From Liolophura sinensis (taxonomy: Eukaryota; Mollusca; Polyplacophora; Chitonida; Chitonidae): 64,000 nucleotides of DNA. Location of the stretch: contig NC_088295.1 of the NCBI RefSeq assembly GCF_032854445.1, forward strand, positions 49,651,385 to 49,715,384, given 5' to 3'. Of the stretch, positions 38,001 through 50,000 are shown piece after piece; positions within the stretch are counted from its first letter, which is position 1; the number at the start of each line of letters is the position of its first letter. Made by a program: the position numbers and the translations under genes. The notes below the pieces were generated by a model. The model was given only the letters and a program-made list of their open reading frames with translations, was not told the origin of the DNA and ran no database searches.

Positions 38001-41000
38001 CCTCGCTTGGTGTTCAGCATGAAGGGGATAGTGCAACGACTGGTTGACCCGTATCAGTATAATGGCTTGGGCGAATTGGCTTACTTGCCTTCGTCTCAGT
38101 GAAGCAGCATTAGATAAAAGAGCGGTGGAAATCCGTCCTGCAACAAGGAGGCACGTTAGATGTACTCCAAGGATTCCTTCATCATCATAAGACTGAAAAA
38201 TTGTTAAGTACGATGTTAACTCCCAAAGCAATCACTCACTAAATACATGGAAGTCATTTGAGTGTCCATTGTGGGTTAAACATGTACTACCATTGTCAGG
38301 ATGTGCCATTTTATACATGGAGTATAACATATGACAGAAAATGTATCATTATGTATGTACATGTACATTCTTGTTCAGGCTTGTGGTTGTCGCTGAAAAA
38401 CAAGTTGTGTACGAGAAATTCCCGATCCCTCTGATAAACCGAATGGAGAAGCATTTCCTGACTGTGGGGACGATCCTGAATAATCAGCAGTTGGCCTTAG
38501 CTAGACAACTGCAAAACTGGGCGGAGCACTTTGCCAGCTCACGTACCATCCACACACCAAGGTACAGACACCACTTTCATTATTCATGGTGATAGGCTTT
38601 CAGAGTGTGTAATACTACCTGTAAGAAAACAAGTGGATTACATGTCCCAGCTATTAGGAGAATTGTTTTTTGTTCTGTAAACAGGCTTTAAAATGCACAT
38701 CATAGGCAAGATTAGGCATTATTAGATTTAGTTGTCCAATATAATGTTTCCAATCTCCAAATTAAGAAATTCTCTTTAAGCAAAACTAATATGGTTAATT
38801 ATGTCAATCAACGGGCTGATTGACAAGAATATAAATGGAGTTAATTGATGAACATACGAATGTGTACACGTATATTATTTGATTTGAAAAGATTATCTCA
38901 AACTGCAAAATTCCCTGATGAAGCCAGCTGAAGTGTGACGTGGGATTGACAGGCACAGTTATGAGTGACAGTTGTTCGTTGTTCACTATTTACTTATGTA
39001 GTGAAACACAATTTCCATTTTAGAATGTAGGTTAAATTCTTATCTGTGATTTCATGGAATTTTTCAAAAGACAACTTGCTGCTGTATTGGCTTTTAAAAA
39101 TGGTGAAAATTCAAACTTATCTCATTTCACACACCAGGGTGATTAATAGTTGCTGGAAAGCTTTTTGAAATTACACATGATTTACTGTATCCAGAAATGC
39201 TGGTGTCGCCAAGTTTAAATAATTATGGAAAGAATGTGAAAGAAAATAGGAAGGTTGACAACTTCAGTGTTTTGACATCATTATAAACATTACATTACAT
39301 TACATTTTCAGATCATCAGTGAAGAAGGCTGTGCCTGGTGATGCTTTTGTTGGTTACCATGCAGACACAGCTGCCTCCGTCATTTTGCACGAGTGGACAA
39401 AGATATGCTCTGAGACAGAAAACGATGAAGTGGTCGATCTGGAGGAGCAGGTAGACTGTTGTATGAAATGGCAGGGATTTTCTTTTAGAGACTGAAAAAG
39501 GCTACTTTAAGAAGGTGATATTTGTCTTTGCATTGCTGTAGCAGTTTGCGATCCCTCACTACTGTTTCATATAAAAAGTAATCTGAAGGTATTATGCAGA
39601 TGGATTTCCATTTTTCTGAAGAACATGGGCATGTTTTTTATCTTATGAGAGTTTTCCTGAAAACAACTACATTAGCCCTTGACCTTTTAAGGAGGTCTAG
39701 TGGTGGAATTGTACTCTCTCTGGCCTGACTGTTCAGCCTTATGCCATGCAGTGTTTGCAAAATTGCCATACTGACATCCCGGCGCAACCTGAAAATTTAA
39801 CATGAGCTGCCTGGCGATCAATCAGAAATTCCAGCAGCAGAAACTAAAATTTTTACATTTTACCATCCTTTCCAGGCTTTATTCAAACCTTAACGATATA
39901 GTTTCCTTCCCATTAAATGCTTCAATGCACCAATTGATTCAAATCACAGATAATCACCGCCATGTTGTTTTTCCGAAAAACATAAGACATGAAAAGTACA
40001 AGGGCACATCCACAGCCATTCGCTCATCCTCGGCCATTTCTGTAATATATAACAGAAAATGTGTGAGCGCACAAATTAGAACCAGTCAGCAAACACGTGC
40101 ATTTTACCGTGAACAAGCGTGGTAGACACTGACAGTTGTCAGTGCATCTCCAAAAATACTTCACTAGTGCTAAACCTAGCAAATCATGAGTGGCAACAAA
40201 GCGTCCCACCAAGCAGAAAACCAATTATAAAGGCATACATAAATGTGGTTTCCAGGAGTCTCAGAAAAAGGAAGTCACCTGACTGTATCATGAACATTAA
40301 AGTAACACAATGTTTTGCAGTGTTTGTTGTATTTTTTCAGACATGGCTGATGTCAGCAGTTCATTTTTCAGTGAAACTAATAATTATCTAAAAGACCCAA
40401 TTCAGACTCACAACAACTCTGTGGGTTTTTTTTTTTTTTTTGCACAACAAACTCTTGAGAGATTTGAGACTTTTGCAAGCTCTGTCATTAAGGCTCATGT
40501 CACAAGAGAGGAGAGTTTTCTTTCTCATTAATGTGGACATTTTTCAGATGTTCACTGCATAGCCCTTGAGTTTCTGTGAGACAAAGCAGAGCAAACCTGG
40601 CCATGCACTTCAGGTTGTCGTAAATGGGATATTACCAGCTTTGTGGCCACATGAACAGACACTTAGACAATACTTGATTCAATTACTAGTGATACTACTG
40701 ATTATCAAAACTTATTGTCATTATTCATGGTCATGTACCTGTTTCAGGTGTTAGAGTCTGCCAAACGAACCCTGTTGTGGTGTGCCAGTCCCGATGCTGT
40801 ATGCAGACTGAAGGCATCCAAACTGCCATTAGAAGCAGATGATTGCACACAGATATATTTTCATGAACAGAAACATGAAAGTTTGCAAGAGTACCTAGCC
40901 TGGAAGATTGTCTGTGAAGGGGAGATATCAAGCCTGATTCAGGTGGGTGATGGGGAGATTGTCTGTGATGTGGAGGTATCCAGCCTGAGCAAGGTGGGTT

Positions 41001-44000
41001 GTGGGGAGATTGTCTGTGAGGGGAAGGTATCCAGCCTGAGCAAGGCAGGTTGTGGGGAGATAGTCTGAGTTGGAGGTATCCAGTCTGATTCAGGTGGGTG
41101 ATGGGGAGATTTTCTGTGATGTGGAGGTATCCAGCCTGAGCAAGGTGGGAGGTGGGGAGATTGTCTGTGAGGGGAAAGTATCCAGTCTGATTCAGGTGGG
41201 TTGTGGGGAGATTGTCTGAGTGGGAGGTATCCAGTCTGACTCAGGTGGGTGGTGGGGAGATTGTCTTTGAGGGGAAGGTATCCAGCCTGAGCAAGGTGGG
41301 TTGTGGGGAGATTGTCTGTGAGGGGGAGATATCCAGTCTGATTCAGGTGGGTGATGGGAAGATTGTCTGTGAGGTTGAGGTATCCAGCCTGAGCAAGGTG
41401 GATTGTGGGGAGATTGTCTGATTGGAAGGTGTCCAGTCTGATTCAGGTGGACTGTGGGGAGATTGTCTGAGTTTGAGGTATCCAGTCTGATTCAGGTGGA
41501 CTGTGGGGAGATTGTCTGAGTTTGAGGTATCCAGTCTGATTCAGGTGGGTTGTGGGGAGATTGTCTGTGAGGGGAAAATATCCAGCCTGAGCAAGGTGGG
41601 TTGTGGGGAGATTGTCTGTGAGGGGAAGGTATCCAGCCTGAGCAAGGCAGGTTGTGGGGAGATAGTCTGAGTGGGAGGTATCCAGTCTGATTCAGGTGGG
41701 TGATGGGGAGATTGTCTGTGATGTGGAGGTATCCAGCCTGAGCAAGGGGGGTTGTCGGGAGATTGTCTGTGAGGGGAAGGTATCCAGCCTGAGCAAGGCA
41801 GGTTGTGGGGAGATAGTCTGAGTGGGAGGTATCCAGTCTGATTCAGGTGGGTGGTGGGGAGATTGTCTGTGAGGGGAAGGTATCCAGCCTGAGCAAGGTG
41901 GATTGTGGGGAGATTGTCTGATTGGGAGGTGTCCAGTCTGATTCAGGTGGACTGTGGGGAGATTGTCTGAGTTTGAGGTATCCAGTCTGATTCAGGTGGG
42001 TTGTGGGGAGATTGTCTGTGAGGGGAAGGTATCCAGCCTGAGCAAGGCAGGTTGTGGGGAGATAGTCTGAGTGGGAGGTATCCAGTCTGATTCAGGTGGG
42101 TGGTGGGGAGATTGTCTGTGAGGGGAAGGTATCCAGCCTGAGCAAGGTGGGTTGTGGGGAGATTGTCTGTGAGGGGAAGGTATCCAGCCTGAGCAAGGCA
42201 GGTTGTGGGGAGATAGTCTGAGTTGGAGGTATCCAGTCTGATTCAGGTGGGTGATGGGGAGATTTTCTGTGATGTGGAGGTATCCAGCCTGAGCAAGGTG
42301 AGAGGTGGGGAGATTGTCTGTGAGGGGAAAGTATCCAGTCTGATTCAGGTGGGTTGTGGGGAGATTGTCTGAGTGGGAGGTATCCAGTCTGATTCAGGTG
42401 GGTGGTGGGGAGATTGTCTGTGAGGGGAAGGTATCCAGCCTGAGCAAGGTGGGTTGTGGGGAGATTGTCTGTGAAGGGGAGATATCCAGTCTGATTCAGG
42501 TGGGTGATGGGGAGATTTTCTGTGATGTGGAGGTATCCAGCCTGAGCAAGGTGGGAGGTGGGGAGATTGTCTGTGAGGGGAAAGTATCCAGTCTGATTCA
42601 GGTGGGTTGTGGGAAGATTGTCTGTGAGGTTGAGGTATCCAGTCTGATTCAGGTGGTTGGTATGGAGATTGTCTGTGACGGGAAGGTATCCAGCCTGAGC
42701 AAGGTGGGTTGTGGGGAGATTGTCTGAGTGGGAGGTATCCAGTCTGATTCAGGTGGGTGGTGGGGAGATTGTCTGTGAGGGGAAGGTATCCAGCCTGAGC
42801 AAGGTGGGTTTTTGGGAGATTGTCTGTGAGGTGAAGGTATCCAGCCTGAGCAAGGTGGGTTGTGGGGAGATTGTCTGTGAGGGGAAGGTATCCAGCCTGA
42901 GCAAGGTGGGTTGTGGGGAGATTGTCTGTGAGGGGAAGGTATCCAGCTGAGCAAGGTGGATGGTGGGGAGATTGTTTGTGAGGGGAAGGTATCCAGCCTG
43001 AGCAAGGTGGGTTGTGGGGAGATTGTCTGTGAGGGGAAGGTATCCAGCTGAGCAAGGTGGGTCGTGGGGAGATTGACTGTGAGGTTGAGGTATCCAGTCT
43101 GATTCAGGTGGGTGGTGGGGGAATTGACTGTGAGGGGGAGGTATCCAGTCTGATTCAGGTGGGTGGTGGGGAGATTGTCTGAGTGGGAGGTATCCAGTCT
43201 GATTCAGGTGGGTGGTGGGGAAATTGACTGTGAGGGGGTGATATCCAGCATGATTATGGGGAGATGGTGTGTGAGAGGGAGGTATCCAGTCTGATCCATG
43301 TGGGTGGTTTGGAGATTGTCTGTGAGGGAAAGGCATCCAACATGATGGTGTGTGAAGGGGAGGTATCCAGTCTGCTCAAGGTATCCAGTCTGCTCAAGGT
43401 GGGTAGTGAGGAAGTTGACTGTGAGGGGGAGATATCCAACCTGATCCACGTGGGTGGTGGGGAAATTGACTGTGAGGGGGTATCCAGCTTGATGATGGGG
43501 AGATGTGTGTGAAGGGGAGGTATCCAGTCTGATCCAGGTAGGTGGTGGGGAAATTGTGTGTGAGGGGGTGGTATCCAGCTTGATAGTCGGGAAATTGTGT
43601 GTGAGGGGGAGGTATCCAGTCTGCTCCAGGTGGGTGGTGGGGAAATTGACTGTGAGGGGGTATCCAGCTTGATGAGGTGGTTCTCCCAGGCTCTGTCCTG
43701 TCTCCTACTGAAATTCTGGCCATCGTTGTATAAGTTAAAAATTCTCAAGTACATCGTAAAACGCCAATCAGATAAATATAAATAATTCTTTACACTAATA
43801 CATAACCAATTTCATTAGGATTCCTCCGCTTTTTACCCTGTTTGCTGCGATGTTGCCTAGTTTCAATCTAGATACATGCGGTTACTGCAAAATGTTCGTG
43901 AATGGTGGAATTTTTTACCACTTGTTTTTTAACAATGAGTGAGAAGGAAATGCTGCTCCCTTCAATGTTATTTTTCATTCATAAAATTGGCATGTACATC

Positions 44001-47000
44001 GTATGTTATTGTTTGGGACAGGTGACAAGCCACTCAAAACTGCTATCAGTAAGGGACACATGGGACCTGAGCCAAGCACTTCAGATGCCACGAGATGAAA
44101 TCACCATGCTGAGTCTGCAAAGCTTTGACACTGAACAGCAGTTCTGTAGGCAGCTAAGGTAATTATACATACACCCAAACTATTGTACACAAAGGGATGT
44201 TTATACTATGTGAATGTCAAGTTTGAAATTCCAAGTCATCTAATGTTTAAATTTGATAACCTCTTGGATTTATTTATTTGGTTGTTACCACACTCGAAAA
44301 TTTGTCAAGATTTTTGTTTGCTCACAATGACATTAGCAGTGACTGTCTTTTATCTCTTTACTCAAAATTTCATTATAAATGAAGAAATACAGGGCTCCAT
44401 GATCAAAATTTCTTTATACATAGATATATAAGTACATATATACAATTTTGGAAGACTGCATGTATTATCAGATATATTTGTTTGACCTTTAACTGTGTGC
44501 TGCCCTTCAAAACATAATTGGCACTTGCCTACAAGTTCATGTGAGTGTTCTGCCCCAAACGCTGTCTATCATCAACTGAAAAGTTGATCAAATATCATGA
44601 ACTGAAAAGTTGATCAAAGATCATGAACTGAAAATTTGATCAACGATCGTAAATGGAAAAGTACATGTGACACAAAGAAGTACATGGCTGTGAATATTTA
44701 GCTTGATTGTTTGGGTGTGTGTATTACAGAAAGTTTCTGACGGGCAGTGAGCAGCAGAGACTGTTGATCATACAGTGTGACTCTGGGGATGAGAATGGGA
44801 GTCTGGTGGCTAGCGCTCGCTACAGCACCCTGGATGAGATTGCACAACACGCCAACGCCACCAGAGGAGAGTTCTGTATTGTCCTTATTGTGCAGCTGCC
44901 ACGCATAGCTGGAGGCTGCTTCTCAGGGTTCCAGGTAAAATCAACAGAATACTCATCAGACTGTAAAGAATATTACATTAGTCTTCTTTGGCTGCTCTGC
45001 CAAGGCAACAGTGATTGCTTTTCAGGGTTTTAAGTGAAATCAGCAGAATACCTGTCAAACTTTTAAGATTGTTGTATTAGTCCCTTTTTGTCTGTTTTGA
45101 GCTATGATGACTGCTTCTCAGGGTTTCAGGTAAAATCAGTGGGATGCCTGTTAAGCTGTTCATTTGTTGTCTGTAACTTTCTCAGCCAAGGTAACATTGA
45201 ATGCTTCTCAGAGCTTCAGATAAAATCAGCTGAATACTGGTTCAACTGGTGTATTAAAGAATATTCCTGATGTCTTTTTTGCTGTTCTCAGCGAAGGTAA
45301 AGACATTTCCCCTCAAATCTCAATACACCCACAGGAGAACCAGTCCAACTAATATGAGAATATTGCTGTGCTATTTCTCATCCTTGTCAGCCAAGGCAAC
45401 ATTTAATGCTGGTTCAAGCAAAATTGGGGCTAGAAGAAACAAATAAATCCTGGTATAAAACTCTTTTAGTATGGCGTTAACAACTTCTCTCTATTCATGC
45501 TTTACAGATAGGTAAATGGCAATCAGTGCACATAGATGAGCTTCGCCCTGTGGAGAAAAATATCCCAAACATAGTGAAACTGTTTAAACGCAGTATTGGA
45601 GAGTTGCTTCAGCAACCTGCCCATCCTGGCAATGTAACCGCACCACAGTTGGCAACTTTTCAACAAGATCACTCAGTGCACATGAATCCACAACAGCCAG
45701 GAGCAATGGATGTGGATGTCGTAGAAGAAGAGGGAAGCCAGATGGACTGGGAGGGTGAGAATGCTGGAGCGTTGGCCTCTCCAGCTGCAGGGAACCCTGT
45801 TCTGGACACCAGCATGTTTGTTCACAAATGTCTGCAGGCAGCAGCCTCCATGATTAAGGATGATGATGACAACCACAACAGGACAACTGCACGAGTCCAC
45901 CTCCTGTTTGAACTGTTGAATGGCCCCACAGCAGGTTAGCTGCCATACCATCAGTAAAATTATTGTTCAGTAAAATTGAAAATTGATAGTAGGTAATTTT
46001 CATTGATTAGTCGGTACCTGAGGAGACTTTATAGGTTTACACCTTTTCTGTCTGTTCGTCGTGGTATTAATACTTGATACATAGCTTTAAGCAGTACAAG
46101 TTTTAGATCAGGTTCTGGTCATTTTTGCTCTGTTGGTATTATGATGGTAGGGAACATGTATCGCTTTCCCAATACTTCCAGAAAGCGTGTTTAATTTCAT
46201 TTATATAGCAGCACCAATCTTGGATTATGTTTGAAGAATCCAGGAAAAGTAGGGGGAAAAAAGCTGCAGTACTTGTCATGCTTAAAGCCGTAACACAACC
46301 AGCACGGGCTGGACACGAACATGCAACTTCATTGGCCAAGAGTCCAAATGGAATGTAAAACCCATTTATGAGACAAGTTACCTAACAGAGACTCCCAAAA
46401 TCATTCCAGATGAAGATATACTGGATGTGATAACAAGTGTACTATATTAACAAATAGTTTTGTGGGGATTTTCCACCAGCTAATCACCCTGCTGTGCAAA
46501 CAGTAGAAGAGATGGGTGATTAATCTTTCAAAGAGCATGTGATTTACATGACTGTTAATCACATACAATTTTATGGAATAAAAGGATTTGTGACAAACTT
46601 GAAACAATAGATGATTGTTAAGTGATTAACTGTGTACTATAAATTTGTTTTTTTATAAGCCTGAAATCATGTTGCAGGGGAGTTGAGGTTTACAGAAGTT
46701 ATAAACAAACGCCTCGTTGAACTGTTGAACATCCGTGAACAACGCTTGACAGGTGTTGATATTTCACGCTCCTGGCTTTGCGATGAAGCTGCTAGACCAG
46801 ATGTGATCAGCAGGGCAGGAACATTGAGGTACATTATCAACAAAAAGCTACATGTGATTTAAGAGGTTGTGTACAGCACAAAAAGTGATGTTGTCATGTC
46901 GCATATGTTTTCAAACATTTTCCGTCTTCTGCATAACTTAATTAATTTGGCTGTTTTTTGAGATTTAGTTCTTGTTTTGACATTTCTAAATCCAGGATTC

Positions 47001-50000
47001 TAAGACATGCATTTATTTTCAGGGATTGTTTTAGGAAATGAGGGTTCCCTCCACTTCATTTCACTTGCGTTCAAAACCAAATTTAATGTAAATGTCTTTC
47101 CAAACAGGTTTATTGCTAAGTCAAATGTGAAACCAGAAAAATTTATTTAATGTCAAATTGAAGATGTTTTACATGTTTTCTCTCAGACGCTCATGGATGC
47201 AGGTAATTGAGAACAAAATGACACCCCTTTTGGCTGGCATCATTGCCTTCATGGACACTAACAACAACCTGGACCTGCTGATGCCTGATGGGGTGTCAGG
47301 TGATGAAATGTCTGCCTGGAAGAGACACCTGTGGTTGATGCTTATGAATGACCCTGAAGCCACTCCGCTAGACTACCAGGAGCTTCTGTCTCCCAAGAGG
47401 AAAATTGAGCTGAGAGAGATCTACTCCAAACTGTTTGGGTTTGGTGTGACAATACCGTCTCCCCAGTTGCCCTTTTCCTGGATCCTCATAAGCAAAGTCA
47501 GGAATCTACTGAAAAGCAGTTCTGAAATAAAAGGTAAAATGGAGTTGTAGTGTATATGTACTAACAGATTCATGCATACTTCTTGTTTCCATGATTTTGC
47601 TCTCTATCAGGGGATTAATATGTATGTAGTAAATTGTACAGTACATATATGAGTTTTCTTTGTTAGATCATTTCATTGTGACGAAAAATCAAGTGCAATT
47701 AGCTCCTGTTTTGGTATTAGTGTAGCACATTTCCTAATGTAATGGAGCTTTATGACCATGAACCTATTTTTTTATCTGATTTGTCATGATTCACCTATGG
47801 CCAATTTTACATGACTAGCATCAGTAGTTATTTAGAGTTGTTTTCTTGTTTTCCTATTCCCACATTCACACGAGAAGTTGTGCTGTTTTCCTACACTCAC
47901 ATTTATGTGGGAAGTTATGTTGTTTTCTTACACTCAAATTCACATGGGAAGTTCTGTTATTTTCCTACACTGTCAATCACATGGGAAGTTCTGTTGTTTT
48001 CCTACACTCACATTCATATGGGAAGTTCTGTTGTTTTCCTACACTCACATTCACATGGGAAGTTCTGTTGTTTTCCGACATTCACATGGGAAGGTCTGTT
48101 GTTTTCCGACATTCACATGGGAAGTTCTGTTGTTTTCCTACACTCACATTCACATTTAAAGTTTTGTTTTGTAGACACTGACACCATGGCACGACTCTTG
48201 GCTGACTCTGGCATTGGAAGAGCGCTGAATTCTGTAATGGAGGCTGAACACAAGGATGAACTGCTGACATGTTACCTGCAAGACTTTATTTCCGTTATCC
48301 ACCCAACCTCCAGCCCCTTTGAACACAAGGTATGCTGTACTTTCTGAACATATGAACTAAACAGTGCTCTGTTATGACTTTTTAGTTTAGTAAGAAACTC
48401 CAGTTTGCTGTTGTTTAAGAAGTGTATTGGAAGTCAAATATTAAAGACAACAATCTCAAAGGTGAAGTGCAAAGGTTTTTGATATGAAATGATTTGATTT
48501 ATTTGATTAATTTGATTGGTGTTCAAAGATATTTTATATGACGGCAGCCAGCATTATGTTGGGAGGAAACTGGGCAGAGCCCAAGGGTATACCACGACCA
48601 TTCGCAGGTTGCTGACAGACCTTCCCACATATGGCCGGAGAGGAAGTCAACATGAGCTTGACTTGAACTCACAGTGACCAGATTGGTGAGAGGCTCCAGG
48701 GTCACTACCCTGCACTAGCACGCTAACCAACTGAATCACGGAGGCCCCTGAAATGATTTGAAGTTAAAGTTGTAGGAGTATATAGGTGGTAATGTGGGTG
48801 TTGCATTTTTCTGTTGTTTTTTTTGTATACATGTATGCAATCTATAGCTGAAGACCAGCTCAAACAGACAAATAGATTTTCAGATTGGAGTGTCAATTAT
48901 CAACAATATTGTCTTCCAAACATTTGCTATTTGTTTATATTTTTACAGCTAAATAAAACTCGCATGCTATGATCAAGGTCATGTGACTGCACAAAATAAT
49001 ACCACGTTGGTTTAGCAGCCATTTTGTCTATAGTCATGTAACATTTCCATCAACACTGATGTACAGAACAACAGTCTTGCAAGATCCAAATTTCTCACAC
49101 GTGAGTTAAACCTGAAATCATATGTTTCTGTGTTTTTTGTTGCCAAATATTAAAACAAGCAGAATCTATGTACCAGTTTATCCAGAGTCATGACTACATC
49201 TTGTGGTTACCTGAACACAAGTACATGTAGATTTCATGGACATTTTGTTGCAGTTAGAAATATACCTTACACAAATGAGCATTCTATGATAGCTCAAAAT
49301 GCCATGAATTTTGGAATATCTTGCTGTAAATGTGGGCCTTTTTCATTCATCGCGCTGCCAGTGATGTCCTTGAAGAATGTATCTGGTTACTAACAGTGAT
49401 ATCACAATGTTCTAATTTTAAAAAAAGAGAACGATTGGCATTTTTTGTCCCGCATTACATTGAAAACTGTTAAGATACTTTATGAATGCTCTAGAATAAT
49501 GAGAGAAGCCTGTTTGCCAACATTTTTTTTTATAGAACTTGAAAGTGTTTAATACAATCTAACTCTACAGCATAACAAATAGAAATTCAGTCTGGACTTT
49601 GAGTAACTGATGTCAGTTACAGTATTATCGTTAATAAGGATTACACTTTCTGAATATAGCACAGATTCTAGTGCTGATATTTGGCTGATATTTGGCTTAT
49701 TAACGATAATACTGTTACTTAATCCACTTTCTAAATGACATCTATACCTAACTGATGTCAGTTGTTTACAAGTTTATTAGGATTTACGATTGGTATTAAC
49801 TATATTTCTGATTTGAATATATATAAGTTGCATTTGGCTTTCTAATAAGATGCGGTCACTGTGAGTTCAAGTCCAGCTCATGCTGGCTTCCTCTCCAGCC
49901 GTACATGGGAAGATAAACAGCAACCTGCGGATGGTCGTGGGTTTCCCCGAGACTCTGCCCAATTTCCACCCACCATAATGCTGGCCGTCGTCATATAAGT

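Noticed and set aside
42345-43449. Minus-strand Pro/His-rich frames up to 236 codons
   Set aside because: Translation of the 51-bp array in antisense (SPHRQSPHNPP units). No promoter or similarity; the open frame follows from the repeat length.
47811-48347. 178-codon frame joining the 37-bp array to exon 46
   Set aside because: The array part is repetitive intron sequence; homology starts only at the 48175 acceptor. In-frame openness is noted as a curiosity.
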